A stretch of 64,000 nucleotides of DNA from NCBI RefSeq assembly GCF_000308295.2, contig NZ_HG326652.1, forward strand, positions 2,638,818-2,702,817, in the 5' to 3' direction. Position numbers and translations under genes: made by a program. Position 1 is the stretch's first letter, and every line of letters begins with the position of its first letter. Origin of the DNA: Afipia birgiae 34632. Its GTDB lineage: Bacteria > Pseudomonadota > Alphaproteobacteria > Rhizobiales > Xanthobacteraceae. The notes under the pieces are model-generated. The model searched no databases. It was not told the origin of the DNA and worked only from the letters and a program-made list of their open reading frames with translations. This document shows positions 18,001 to 27,303 of this stretch, one piece after another.

Positions 18001-20394
18001 TCAGATCCGCCCGAGAGCGGTGAGAATGATTTTTGGTGTCAGCGGAATTTCAGTAACGGCGACATTGAATGGCGCAAGCGCGTCGTTCACGGCATTGGTG
18101 ACGACAGCTGCTGCTGCTGCTGTCCCCGCTTCTCCCGCTCCCTTGGCCCCGAGTTCGCCATCCAGTGTGGGAGAGACAATATGCCCAACGTCGATATCCG
18201 GCATCTCGCCCGCCATGGGAACGAGGTAATCCGCCATGTTGGCATTGGTGAGCTGTCCGCGCTCGTCATAGATACAGTGTTCGTAAAGCGCCGCACCTAG
18301 CCCCTGAACCACCCCGCCGCGGATTTGCTCATCTACCAGTTGGGGATTGATGATCGTGCCGCAGTCCTCGACGACCCAATGCTTGAGCAGCTTGATAAAT
18401 CCTGACTGAGTATCCACTTCAAGCCACGAAGCCTGAACACCGTTAGTGAACGCGAACGGATACTCGCGGGGCACGAAATGCCGGGTCGCCATCAATTCGG
18501 GCTGGAATCCAGGCGGCAGGGTATCAGGCCTGAAGTACACGATGCGCGCCAGTTCATGCAATTCGATGCGCTGCTGTCCACCGTCGGCATCCACGACCGC
18601 ATTATTGACGATATCGAGATCACCCGGTTTGGCTTGAAGAATGGCTGCCGCGACATCCAGAATGTTTTTACGGAGCACCTTCGCCGCCTGCAAGGCGGCC
18701 TCGCCGCCGATGCCGGCTCCGCGCGATGCCCAGGTGCCGCCGCCGTATGGCGTATTATCGGTGTCTCCCAGAATCACGCGCACGCGTTCCATCGATACGC
18801 CGAGCACACTGCCGACGATCTGCGCGGTCAGCGATTCTGACCCTTGCCCCTGTTCGGTGATGCTGGTCTGGCAAATCACCCGGCCGGTGGCGTCGAGACG
18901 CACGGCAACACCGTCCTGTGACGAAATCCGCGCCCCGCCCACGCCGTAGAACGCCGCGCTCGGGTTTGTGACCTCGATAAAGCTCGCAATGCCGATGCCG
19001 CGATAGATCCCCTGCTTGCGCAGATCGGCCTGCTCAGCTCGTAACGCATCGTAATTCATCATTGCGACGAGTTTATCGAGCGACGCATGATGCGACAGCG
19101 CCTCGAATTTAAGTCCTGACGGCGAGCCGCAAGGATAGGCGTCATCGCGAATAAGATTGCGGCGGCGGATTTCAATCGGATCCATCCCGATCCGCTGCGC
19201 CGCGAGATCGACAAGCCCTTCAGTGATCGAGCAGGCGATCGGATGCCCGACGCCGCGGTACTGGCAGGTGACATTCTTGTTCTGGAAAACCACGCGAGTC
19301 CGCGCGCGATAATTTTGAGTCGTGTAGGGGCCGCCGACCAGATTGACGACCTGATTGGCCTCGATCGCGCTGGTGCGCGGATACATCGAGTACGGGCCGA
19401 TACCGGTAACGTCGTCGATCTCGAATGCGTTGATTGTCCCGTCTTTGCTGACGCCGATGCGCGCCTTGCAGAAATGATCGCGCGCGTGAATATCGGTGTT
19501 GAAGCTCTCGACGCGGTCGGCAACGAATTTGATCGGGCGGCGCAGCAGTTTCGACAGGGCAAGTGTTGCCATCTCGTCGGCATAGATGTGAACCTTGATG
19601 CCGAACGAACCGCCGACATCCTTGCACACCACGCGAACCTGCGCCTCATCGAGACCCAAATGCAGGGCAGCGATATTCTGCACCATATGCGGCGCCTGGG
19701 TGCCCAGATAAACGGTCAGGCGATCCTCTCCGGAATTCCAGTCCGCAAGAACCGCGCGCGGCTCTAGCGTAACACCGGTGTGACGGCCGAAGACGAACTC
19801 GGCTTCCACAACCTCATCCGAGTCCTTAAAAGCCTGATCAACGGCTCCAGCATCGAGATTGCGCTCGAAGGCCAGATTGTCCCCCAAGGTCGAATGAATC
19901 ACCGGCGTATCGGGATCAAGCGCAGTGCGCATGTCCGTGACTGGAACGAGCTCTTCGTAATCCACCGACAAAGCTTCGGCGGCATCCTCAGCCAGAGCCC
20001 GGCTGGTCGCAATGATCGCCGCCACCGCCTCGCCCTGCCAACAAGCGCGATCAATCGCGATGGCGTGCTGCGGAGCCGACTTGAGACCCTTGAGATGGGA
20101 CAGCACGCCGACCCACGGCGTAATGACTTTCGCGAGCTCGGCCCCCGTGACCACCGCGATCACGCCCGGCATCGTCTTTGCTACTGCGGCATCAATGCTC
20201 AGGATCTTCGCGTGGGCATAGGGTGAACGCAGAAATACGACGTGCGCCATGCGCGGCAGCACCATGTCGCTGACATACTGCCCCCGCCCCTGCATGAGCC
20301 GGTCGAGGTTGGGGCGCGGCACCGTCTTTCCGATATACGAATTCGGACGGTCCAAAACCGAAAGACCGGACTGCTTCTCGGAGCCGTCGTTCAT
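18001..20394 (-). CDS. Molybdenum hydroxylase large (molybdopterin-binding) subunit
   Basis: 797-residue subunit of the xanthine dehydrogenase/CO dehydrogenase family. N-terminal a/b-hammerhead domain (about 20-135) precedes the two molybdopterin-binding domains. Seen: KDVGGSFGIKVHIY, QYRGVGHPIACSITE, EQGQGSESL and the catalytic glutamate in GAKGAGEAGTAAAA near the C terminus. The active-site loop is QYRGVGHP, not the AYRCSFR of true CO dehydrogenase, so it hydroxylates an organic (often N-heteroaromatic or aldehyde) substrate. It overlaps the [2Fe-2S] gene by four bases. Confidence 0.93.
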   Translation of the reverse strand: MNDGSEKQSGLSVLDRPNSYIGKTVPRPNLDRLMQGRGQYVSDMVLPRMAHVVFLRSPYAHAKILSIDAAVAKTMPGVIAVVTGAELAKVITPWVGVLSHLKGLKSAPQHAIAIDRACWQGEAVAAIIATSRALAEDAAEALSVDYEELVPVTDMRTALDPDTPVIHSTLGDNLAFERNLDAGAVDQAFKDSDEVVEAEFVFGRHTGVTLEPRAVLADWNSGEDRLTVYLGTQAPHMVQNIAALHLGLDEAQVRVVCKDVGGSFGIKVHIYADEMATLALSKLLRRPIKFVADRVESFNTDIHARDHFCKARIGVSKDGTINAFEIDDVTGIGPYSMYPRTSAIEANQVVNLVGGPYTTQNYRARTRVVFQNKNVTCQYRGVGHPIACSITEGLVDLAAQRIGMDPIEIRRRNLIRDDAYPCGSPSGLKFEALSHHASLDKLVAMMNYDALRAEQADLRKQGIYRGIGIASFIEVTNPSAAFYGVGGARISSQDGVAVRLDATGRVICQTSITEQGQGSESLTAQIVGSVLGVSMERVRVILGDTDNTPYGGGTWASRGAGIGGEAALQAAKVLRKNILDVAAAILQAKPGDLDIVNNAVVDADGGQQRIELHELARIVYFRPDTLPPGFQPELMATRHFVPREYPFAFTNGVQASWLEVDTQSGFIKLLKHWVVEDCGTIINPQLVDEQIRGGVVQGLGAALYEHCIYDERGQLTNANMADYLVPMAGEMPDIDVGHIVSPTLDGELGAKGAGEAGTAAAAAVVTNAVNDALAPFNVAVTEIPLTPKIILTALGRI

Positions 20395-20876
20395 CGTGTC
20401 TGCTCCGAACGCGCACGGGCCGTCGCTTGCACAGCATCGACAATCGCATGATAACCCGTGCAGCGACAGTAGTTGCCGGAGAGATGCTCGCGAATTTGCT
20501 CGCGATCTGCTTGCGGTTCATGAATCAGAATATCCTGCGCGGCCATCAACATACCCGGCGTGCAGTATCCACACTGAAGGGCATTGCGCGCGCGGAATGC
20601 TGCCTGAAGGTCAGATACTTCCCCGCTATCGGACAATCCCTCGATCGTCTGAACGGATGCATTTTCTGCCTGCACGGCAAGCAAGAGGCAGGCACGCACG
20701 GTGTCGCCATTGACGCGAACCGTGCACGCTCCGCACACGCCGTGTTCACAGCCGACATGCGTTCCAGTGAGCCCCAGCTGTTCCCGCAGGAAATCAGCCA
20801 GATTCAATCGTGGCAGTACTTGCGCGGAAACGCGCTCGCCGTTGACCGTCAGAGAAATTGGCACGAGATCCGTCAC
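20391..20876 (-). CDS. Molybdenum hydroxylase [2Fe-2S] subunit
   Basis: 161-residue small subunit passing electrons from Mo to FAD. Two [2Fe-2S] sites are complete: a ferredoxin-type site in CEHGVCGACTVRVNG plus a further Cys in ACLLAVQ, and the C-terminal site QCGYCTPGML with NYCRCTGY. The start is GTG at 20876, which overlaps the stop of the FAD gene as GTGA; the upstream in-frame extension reads through that gene and looks random. Confidence 0.93.
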   Translation of the reverse strand: MTDLVPISLTVNGERVSAQVLPRLNLADFLREQLGLTGTHVGCEHGVCGACTVRVNGDTVRACLLLAVQAENASVQTIEGLSDSGEVSDLQAAFRARNALQCGYCTPGMLMAAQDILIHEPQADREQIREHLSGNYCRCTGYHAIVDAVQATARARSEQTR

Positions 20877-21754
20877 ACCAGCGCCCTTGTTGCAAGATCT
20901 TGACGGTCGAGCAAGGTCGACACACACCGCGCCATCAACTGGCGCGCGAGATAGCGGCGCATTCCGGCAGAGGCCTGCTGATCTTCCTGCGGATCAAGCT
21001 CCGCGTCGAGCGCAGTCTGCGCGTCAGCCAGCATCGACGCGGTGACCGGTCGCCCCGTCAGATGCTCCGACGCCGTCGCAAGCATCGGCTTGTCGCCCAC
21101 CGCGAAGTAACCAAGCCGCAGGTTTTCCAACACATCACCATCCCGAATTGCAGATGCCGCCAGTCCAACGATGGCGTAGTCGCCTTTCCGCCGCGAATAT
21201 TCGTGGAAGAAGTGAACCGCATTCGGCTTTGCGACAGGAATCTCGACGGCAATCAGCAACTCTTCGGGAGATAACAACGTCTCATAGATGCCGGTAAAGA
21301 ACTCCACGGCCCGGATGCGGCGCTCGCCATTCTTGCTGCGCACGAGGAGAACAGCATCAAGCGCGAGAACACAGGCAGGAAGCTCCGATGCAGGATCGGC
21401 GTGCGCGAGACTGCCGCCGAATGTGCCTCTGTTGCGAATCGCCGGATGCGCGACATGCGCGATCGCATCCGTCAGCAGCGGCGCGTGCTTGGCGATCTCA
21501 GCAGATCTCAGCACATCGACATGACGGGTCAGCGCGCCGATCCTGAGGACGCCGTTCTCAACAGCGACCCCGCGCAACTCGGCGATGGCGCCGATATCGA
21601 CCAGCAATTCGGGGGCCGACAGCCGCAGATTCAACGCAGGCATCAAACTTTGACCGCCAGAAAGAACCTTCGCCTGATCGCCGTGCCGGGCAAGCAACTC
21701 CAATGCGTCAACGACGCTTGAAGCACGCGTATAGCTGAAAGCCGAAGCTTTCAT
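20873..21754 (-). CDS. Molybdenum hydroxylase FAD-binding subunit
   Basis: 293-residue medium subunit. FAD motifs are AKVLSGGQSLMPALNLRL (about 28-46) and RNRGTFGGSLAHADPASELP (about 100-120); the CO-dehydrogenase flavoprotein C-terminal domain follows. ATG at 21754 is chosen because GGGGAGG lies nine bases upstream and the protein starts MKASAFSYTRA, normal for the family. It is the first gene of the eleven-gene minus-strand train; palindrome 21835-21852 lies 80 bp upstream. Confidence 0.93.
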   Translation of the reverse strand: MKASAFSYTRASSVVDALELLARHGDQAKVLSGGQSLMPALNLRLSAPELLVDIGAIAELRGVAVENGVLRIGALTRHVDVLRSAEIAKHAPLLTDAIAHVAHPAIRNRGTFGGSLAHADPASELPACVLALDAVLLVRSKNGERRIRAVEFFTGIYETLLSPEELLIAVEIPVAKPNAVHFFHEYSRRKGDYAIVGLAASAIRDGDVLENLRLGYFAVGDKPMLATASEHLTGRPVTASMLADAQTALDAELDPQEDQQASAGMRRYLARQLMARCVSTLLDRQDLATRALV

Positions 21755-21834
21755 TCCGGCAACCTCCCCTCGCCTCATTTTTTGATGGGCTTCGAGAATG
21801 ATTAGAGGGTGCCGGACATCAAAGGTCAAGCGTT

Positions 21835-21852
21835 GTTTATCGAACGATTATT
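21835..21852. promoter_or_regulatory. Palindrome GTTTATC-GAAC-GATTATT (shared operator, copy 2)
   Basis: Degenerate copy of ATTTATC-N4-GATAAAT (11 of 14 arm positions), 80 bp upstream of the first molybdenum hydroxylase gene. See 13249-13266 and 29086-29103. The rest of the 251-bp gap to the LysR gene shows nothing I can name. Confidence 0.5.
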
Positions 21853-22005
21853 TCTGGACCATGGGCGTGATGTCGCATCAACCGCAGAAATCGAAGGTCG
21901 TTGACTCATCCCCATAAGGCGAAACAAGCGCGACAAAGCAAAGTGAGAGTTAAGGAATTATGGCTTGCAGAGTTCGCCACACAGAATTATCGCGCCGCAC
22001 AAATC

Positions 22006-22956
22006 CTACCGTCGGCGCGTGGCGCTCCGGCGCGGAAGCTGCTGTCTACCAGTGCGTTCCTGAAACAACAGCCGCGATCTTTCGGTCTCCATCTTGAGAA
22101 TGTCAGCGAACAACGCGGCAGCAGGAGACATCACCTTGCGGGCCGGCTCGATCAAAACGAACTCGGAATAGAAGGGCGGATCATCAAGCGGCCTCACGTC
22201 GAAGCGCCCCTCGTCGAGATCCGATGCCATCATCACGAACGGCAGAATGGCGACCCAGTCGCTCGCTGCGACAAATTGCAGCGTACCCATCATGGCGTCC
22301 AGCTCCAGCCGCTGCTCGACCACAACGCCGTTAGCACTGAAATAAGTCTCGATGTTTCTGCGGCGCGTGTTCTGAACGCCCGGCAACACCACTTTTAAGG
22401 GCCCAAGTTCAGATAGCTTGGCCGGCTTGAGGTTGTTCTTGCCTCGCTTCGCGCTCACCAGCATCTCGCGATCCCGGGCAAGGAGCCCATGCGAGATGCC
22501 GGTCGCCCCTTCGAACGCCGGAACGACAGCGAAGTCCAACTCACCTTTCAGAATCATGTCGGTCAGCACACCCGAGTAGGCCTCGGTGACGCTGATTTCA
22601 GAACCCGGGGCGGACGCAAGGAATTTTTCCAGCGCGGGAGCGAGCACGGATCTGGTGAAGGTCGGCATCAAGCCGACACGAATCGCACCGCGGACATGAT
22701 TGACGGCAACGCATTGCTGAGCGGCCTCCAGTTTCTTCAGAACCTCGACACACTCACGATAGTAGAGTTTCCCCGCCAGCGTCGGCTCGACATCCCTGCC
22801 ACTGCGTTCGAATAATGCTGCGCCAAGCTCAGACTCGAGCTGCTTAAGGTGTTGCGAAATGCCGGACTGGGTGGCTCCTTCCCGCTTCGCAGCCGACGTG
22901 AACGAACGCTCTTCATACACCGCGACGAAGGATCTGATTTGCCGAAGGGAAATCAT
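22006..22956 (-). CDS. LysR-family transcriptional regulator
   Basis: 316-residue LysR-type regulator. The N-terminal winged HTH is typical (FVAVYEERSFTSAAKREGATQSGISQHLKQLE, with the SQ...S pattern), and the C-terminal periplasmic-binding-like effector domain runs from about 90 to 295. It diverges from the LLM monooxygenase gene and lies next to the molybdenum hydroxylase operon. It may control either; GATTAT-GA-ATAATC at 22980-22993 in the divergent gap is a candidate site. Confidence 0.92.
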   Translation of the reverse strand: MISLRQIRSFVAVYEERSFTSAAKREGATQSGISQHLKQLESELGAALFERSGRDVEPTLAGKLYYRECVEVLKKLEAAQQCVAVNHVRGAIRVGLMPTFTRSVLAPALEKFLASAPGSEISVTEAYSGVLTDMILKGELDFAVVPAFEGATGISHGLLARDREMLVSAKRGKNNLKPAKLSELGPLKVVLPGVQNTRRRNIETYFSANGVVVEQRLELDAMMGTLQFVAASDWVAILPFVMMASDLDEGRFDVRPLDDPPFYSEFVLIEPARKVMSPAAALFADILKMETERSRLLFQERTGRQQLPRRSATRRR

Positions 22957-22979
22957 CCATCAATTTTCCTGATGCCAGA

Positions 22980-22993
22980 GATTATGAATAATC
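22980..22993. promoter_or_regulatory. Inverted repeat in the LysR/LLM divergent promoter region
   Basis: GATTAT-GA-ATAATC is a perfect 6-bp inverted repeat, 24 bp from the LysR start and 65 bp from the LLM start. The surroundings are AT-rich. A LysR-type site is plausible but the short spacer is not the classical T-N11-A. Confidence 0.35.
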
Positions 22994-23057
22994 ATTTTTC
23001 TAATAGACCACAATCGTTACTCTCACGGTCAATTCACAAGCAATCGGGAAACACGCC

Positions 23058-24164
23058 ATGAACCTCGGCTTCTTCACCATGCCGATCCACCCGCTGGACA
23101 AAGACTGGCGTCAATCGCTGGCCGAGGATCGCGAGGCCTTCCTATTGGCTGACGAGCTTGGATTTACCGAGGCTTATGTCGGCGAGCACGTCACCGACAA
23201 GGCGGAAAACATCACCTCCTGCGTCACGTTCCTGGCCTGGATTGCCGCCGCGACGAAACAGATCAAGCTGGGCACCGGCACCGTGAACATGCCCAACACA
23301 CATCCCGCAACAGTCGCGGCCACCATCGCGATGCTGGATCATATGCTCAACGGCCGGTTTATTTTCGGCATCAGCCCCGGTGGGCTTCTGTCGGACGCAG
23401 AACTTTTCGGCAATCTCGACTTCAACCGCAACGAGATGTTCCTCGAAGCTATCAATCAGGTGCTCGGCATCTGGTCCGGCGAACCGCCTTACAATCTTCA
23501 GGGCAAGTACTGGACTGTGTCTACGCAACGTACGCAAATCAAGGAAATCGGCCAGGGCTACATTCCCCGCCCGCTGCAACGACCGCATCCGCCGATCGTC
23601 GTTACTGCAGTCGCGCCGTTTTCAAAGGGCGTGACGGAAGCAGCGGTCCGCGGATGGGACCCAATCTCGGCAAATTTCCTCATGCCGGCGTGGGTGAAAA
23701 GCCACTGGCCCAAATATGTCGAAGGCTGCGAACGTGGCGGCCGGGTTGCGGACCCCACCAACTGGCGCGTCGCGAAGAGCGTCTTCGTTGCAGACGACGC
23801 TGCAAAGGCCAAAGCCTATGCAACCGATCCCGATGGCCCCTATGTGAACTACTATCGGTCGCTCTTTACCAAACTGAAGAAGAACGGGCGAATCGAGTTG
23901 TTCAAGACGCACCGCGATCAACCCGACGATGAAGTGACGCTGGACATGATCTGCGACAAGCTGATCATCTACGGTACGCCGGACAGCGTCGCAGACCAGA
24001 TCCTTGCATTTCAGAACGAAGTCGGCACATTCGGCACGCTGCTCTACGCCGGCAAGGATTGGAAAGACCGCGAGCTTGGGCGTAAATCCATGATCTTGAC
24101 GGCGGAGAAAGTGCTGCCTTTAGTGAAAGCCGGTTCGCCGAAGCTGGCGAAAGCCGCGGAATAG
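23058..24164 (+). CDS. LLM-class flavin-dependent oxidoreductase
   Basis: 368-residue luciferase-like TIM-barrel monooxygenase using reduced FMN and O2 (or F420). Seen: MNLGFFTMPIHPLDKDW, FTEAYVGEHV and KLGTGTVNMPNTHPATVAATIAMLDHM, all standard for the family. First of three closely spaced plus-strand genes with the deacetylase and the Gfo/Idh dehydrogenase, 19-21 bp apart. A flavin reductase at 26754-27293 could supply FMNH2, though it more likely serves the group D monooxygenase beside it. Substrate unknown. Confidence 0.88.
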   Translation: MNLGFFTMPIHPLDKDWRQSLAEDREAFLLADELGFTEAYVGEHVTDKAENITSCVTFLAWIAAATKQIKLGTGTVNMPNTHPATVAATIAMLDHMLNGRFIFGISPGGLLSDAELFGNLDFNRNEMFLEAINQVLGIWSGEPPYNLQGKYWTVSTQRTQIKEIGQGYIPRPLQRPHPPIVVTAVAPFSKGVTEAAVRGWDPISANFLMPAWVKSHWPKYVEGCERGGRVADPTNWRVAKSVFVADDAAKAKAYATDPDGPYVNYYRSLFTKLKKNGRIELFKTHRDQPDDEVTLDMICDKLIIYGTPDSVADQILAFQNEVGTFGTLLYAGKDWKDRELGRKSMILTAEKVLPLVKAGSPKLAKAAE

Positions 24165-24183
24165 ACAAAAGCAGGCACCTCAA

Positions 24184-25059
24184 TTGGCCCTCACCGATCG
24201 CGTTCCTTATCAGGCCCTCATCGACCGTCCCAAACTGGTACTTCCAGGCGGCAAAAAGCTCGCCGTCTGGATCATCCTCAATGTCGAGGAATGGCGCATC
24301 GAGAATGCCATGCCTCGCACGGTTCTCAGCCCTCCGATGGGGCAACCGCTGCTTCCAGACGTGCCGAACTGGGCATGGCATGAATACGGAATGCGCGCGG
24401 GCTTCTGGCGTCAATTCAAGGCTCTGACAGATAGAAACATTCCCACCACACTCGCGATCAACGGGAACGTCTGCACGTCCTATCCGCGTGTGGCCTCGGC
24501 GGCCCGCGAGGCCGGATTCGAGTTCATGGGACATGGTTTTCTGCAAGGCCCGATGCACAAGGTTGACAATCAGGGTGACGCGATCAAACGCGCAGTCGAC
24601 ACGATCGAAAAATTCACTGGCAAGGCTCCCCGGTCATGGGAAAGTCCCGGGCTCACTGAAACCAGTGAAACACTCGATCTTCTCCGCTTGAACGGGATTG
24701 AATATGTCGCCGACTGGGTCATCGACGACCTACCGCAAGACATCGAAACGCCTCACGGGACCATCACGACGATCCCCTACACCGTCGAGACCAACGACAT
24801 CGTCGTTCATGCGCTGCATCACATGGCGTCGGATCAATTCCTGCGGCGGAGCATCGATCAGTTCGACCGGCTCTATCTCGAGGGCGAAGAGAACGCCCGC
24901 GTCATGGCAATCTCGATCCACCCTTATATCACCGGCGTTCCGCACCGGATCAAATACCTGGAACAACTGCTCGATTACGTCATCGGGCACGATGGCGTGG
25001 CGCTGATGACCGCCAGCGAGATCGGTGACTGGTATCGCGGCCAGATGGCCAAGACTTAA
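24184..25059 (+). CDS. Polysaccharide-deacetylase-family hydrolase (PuuE/allantoinase-like)
   Basis: 291-residue NodB-fold hydrolase. The sequence LPDVPNWAWHEYGMRAGFWRQFKALTDRNIPTTLAINGNVC and the later EFMGHGFLQGPMHK fit the branch containing PuuE-type allantoinases and related amide hydrolases, rather than sugar deacetylases. The start is TTG with only a weak ribosome site, 19 bp after the LLM gene. The branch suggests hydrolysis of a C-N bond in a small N-containing ring or amide, which suits a neighbourhood with a molybdenum hydroxylase. Exact substrate unknown. Confidence 0.8.
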   Translation: MALTDRVPYQALIDRPKLVLPGGKKLAVWIILNVEEWRIENAMPRTVLSPPMGQPLLPDVPNWAWHEYGMRAGFWRQFKALTDRNIPTTLAINGNVCTSYPRVASAAREAGFEFMGHGFLQGPMHKVDNQGDAIKRAVDTIEKFTGKAPRSWESPGLTETSETLDLLRLNGIEYVADWVIDDLPQDIETPHGTITTIPYTVETNDIVVHALHHMASDQFLRRSIDQFDRLYLEGEENARVMAISIHPYITGVPHRIKYLEQLLDYVIGHDGVALMTASEIGDWYRGQMAKT

Positions 25060-25080
25060 ATTCCGATTGGAGTACAGCGA

Positions 25081-26070
25081 ATGATCCGGGCCGCCATTGT
25101 CGGGCTGGGATGGTGGGGGCAGACCATCGCCAGCAATCTCGCGACCAGCGACATTATCAAACCCGTGCTGGGCATTGATCCGCTTGAGCCGATGCGCGCG
25201 AAGGGCGCTGCATTGGGGCTTGAAACATCCGCGCGCTTTGAAGATGCGCTGGCGCGATCCGATATCGACGCGGTCATTCTCTGCACCCCGCAGGACCACC
25301 ACGCGGCCCAAATTGAGGCCGCTGCCCGATCGGGACGTCACGTGTTTTGCGAAAAGCCCCTCTGCACGACAGCGACCGATGCCGAGCGCGCGATCGCCGC
25401 GGTCAAAGCAGCAAAAGTGCAACTCGGCATCGGTCATGAACGACGCTTCGAGCCTGCCGTGATCGAAATGCGTCAACGGCTGGCCGATGGTGAATTCGGC
25501 AACGCGCTCGTGCTCGAAGGCAATTTCAGTCAGGACAAATTCCTCAACCTGCCGCCCGACAACTGGCGCCTGTCAAACACGGTCAACCCCGTCGGCCCGT
25601 TGTCGGCAACCGGCATTCATCTGGTGGACCTGTCGATCGCGATGCTCGGGAAGCCCACCCATGTGTGGGCCCGACTCGCGACACTCGGAAGCCAATTCGC
25701 GAACGGCGACACACTCTCGATCACCATCGGCTTCGACAGCGGTGCGACAGCGACGTTGAGTGCGGTTCTTGCGACACCCTTCATGGGGCGCTTGGCGCTG
25801 CTTGGATCCAAAGGCTGGATGGAGATCCGCGACCGGACGCACCCCGAAAATCCGACCGGCTGGGATGTTACCCGCGTTCTCCGCAATCAATCGCCGGAGA
25901 CGACCTATTATCAGCCCCATCCGGCAGTGCGCGACAATCTGGAAGCGTTCGGGCGGGCAGCGCTCGGCGGCGCTTCCTATCCCGTGTCCCATGATGAGAT
26001 GCTAACCAACGTCCGGGCGTTCGAGGCCATTCAGCGCTCAGCGAAGAGCGGCAGCATTGAGCCGGTTTGA
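25081..26070 (+). CDS. Gfo/Idh/MocA-family oxidoreductase
   Basis: 329-residue NAD(P)-dependent dehydrogenase. N-terminal Rossmann fold (AIVGLGWWGQTIASNLA), the family motif HVFCEKPLCTTATDAERAI with the conserved EKP, then a C-terminal alpha-beta domain. Third gene of the LLM operon. Its last 33 bp overlap the convergent TetR gene. Confidence 0.88.
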   Translation: MIRAAIVGLGWWGQTIASNLATSDIIKPVLGIDPLEPMRAKGAALGLETSARFEDALARSDIDAVILCTPQDHHAAQIEAAARSGRHVFCEKPLCTTATDAERAIAAVKAAKVQLGIGHERRFEPAVIEMRQRLADGEFGNALVLEGNFSQDKFLNLPPDNWRLSNTVNPVGPLSATGIHLVDLSIAMLGKPTHVWARLATLGSQFANGDTLSITIGFDSGATATLSAVLATPFMGRLALLGSKGWMEIRDRTHPENPTGWDVTRVLRNQSPETTYYQPHPAVRDNLEAFGRAALGGASYPVSHDEMLTNVRAFEAIQRSAKSGSIEPV

Positions 26071-26739
26071 TTTCACGGTAGGCCGCTTGGCATCTTGACC
26101 CGACATCCGCAAAAATCCCGCGAGATAACCGTCGATCGCGTTGGCGATCATCTCTTCCTTTTCCTGAAGAGCAGGCATCTCGTAGATGTACCGCCGGACG
26201 CCGTAATAAAAAATACCGCCGTGGAAGACCCACGCCATTTCGATCTCGGCCGCCGTTGGCTTCGCCTGCGTCGGCAGGCCTGCTTCAAATCTGCATTCCT
26301 TGATAATGCGCGTCAGGATCTTGTCGCGCACAACGCCCACGTACCAGCGGTTGATATCGAGACCTTTGAGACCTGAGAACAGATAGATTCTCAGCCACTT
26401 TCGCGTGAAGATCACGTTGGTGTAGGCCTCATAGAACTGCACCAGCCGCTCGCGGATCGGACGCGACCTATTAGTGAGAAGCTTCTCCCAACCTGTGTCG
26501 AGCGGCTCAAGATAAACCTTGCGGTAAACCTCCTTGACCAACTCTTCTTTGCTCGGAAAATAGCGATAGAGCAGCGGCTGGGTCACGCCCAATTGGCGCG
26601 CGAGCTCGCGGGTGCCGCCGTTGAATCCTTCTTCGGAAAAGAACTCTGTCGCCTTGCGAACGAATTCCTGGCGCCGATCTTCGGGAGACAGGCGCTTCTG
26701 CTTGACGCGGGTGACCGATGATGACGACTTCTTTGCCAT
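26038..26739 (-). CDS. TetR/AcrR-family transcriptional regulator
   Basis: 233-residue TetR-type regulator: N-terminal HTH (FVRKATEFFSEEGFNGGTRELARQLGVTQPLLYRYFPSKEELV, about 28-70) and a helical C-terminal ligand domain. It is the last gene after VOC, group D monooxygenase and flavin reductase. I prefer ATG at 26739 (AGG seven bases upstream); a GTG at 26757 overlapping the reductase stop as GTGA is a real alternative. A candidate operator for it is the palindrome 29086-29103 ahead of the VOC gene. Confidence 0.88.
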   Translation of the reverse strand: MAKKSSSSVTRVKQKRLSPEDRRQEFVRKATEFFSEEGFNGGTRELARQLGVTQPLLYRYFPSKEELVKEVYRKVYLEPLDTGWEKLLTNRSRPIRERLVQFYEAYTNVIFTRKWLRIYLFSGLKGLDINRWYVGVVRDKILTRIIKECRFEAGLPTQAKPTAAEIEMAWVFHGGIFYYGVRRYIYEMPALQEKEEMIANAIDGYLAGFLRMSGQDAKRPTVKSNRLNAAALR

Positions 26740-26753
26740 AAAAACCTGCGGGA

Positions 26754-27293
26754 TCACGCCCTGGGAACGAAGTGACCAAAATTACCGCGTGCAAATAGCA
26801 GCGGCTCGGCACGGTTGTACGCATAAGCCTCCACCGCACCAAGGAAAATTACATGGTCGCCGCCGTAATAGCGGTCAGCGCTGCGGCACTGAAATGTGGC
26901 AACGGCATCGGCAAGGACGGGTGCATTGCCCAGACCTGGCTCCCACGACAGCCCGGCAAACTTGTCCTCTGCACGCGTGGCAAACTGCATTGCAAGCGCC
27001 TGCTGCGAGGCGCCGAGCACATTGACTGCAAAATGGCTCGCGTTCTGAAAAATGCTCATGCTCGGCGAGTAAATCACCAAACTCCAGAGCACCAGCGGCG
27101 GATTGAGCGAAACTGATGCAAACGAATTGCAGGTCAACCCTGCCTGCTTGCCATCCGGAGTTGCAGCTGTGATTACGGTAACGCCGGTGGCATACGAGCC
27201 TAGCGCGTTGCGGAAATCACGCGGATCGATCGATGAGCTGTCGCTCGACAGTTCATTTCCGATTTCGGTGGGGTGCTGCGAAACGGCGACCAT
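26754..27293 (-). CDS. Flavin reductase (component of a two-component monooxygenase)
   Basis: 179-residue NAD(P)H:flavin oxidoreductase with the split-barrel FMN fold: RDFRNALGSYATGVTVITA, AGLTCNSFASVSLNPPLVLWSL and FAVNVLGASQQALAMQFA are typical of HsaB/HpaC-type reductases. It lies 10 bp after the group D monooxygenase gene, so the two almost certainly form one enzyme system. Confidence 0.92.
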   Translation of the reverse strand: MVAVSQHPTEIGNELSSDSSSIDPRDFRNALGSYATGVTVITAATPDGKQAGLTCNSFASVSLNPPLVLWSLVIYSPSMSIFQNASHFAVNVLGASQQALAMQFATRAEDKFAGLSWEPGLGNAPVLADAVATFQCRSADRYYGGDHVIFLGAVEAYAYNRAEPLLFARGNFGHFVPRA

Positions 27294-27303
27294 AGCTACC
27301 CTC

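Noticed and set aside
18001-21754. Carbon monoxide dehydrogenase (coxMSL)
   Set aside because: Subunit layout is similar but the active-site loop reads QYRGVGHP rather than the AYRCSFR of form I CO dehydrogenase.
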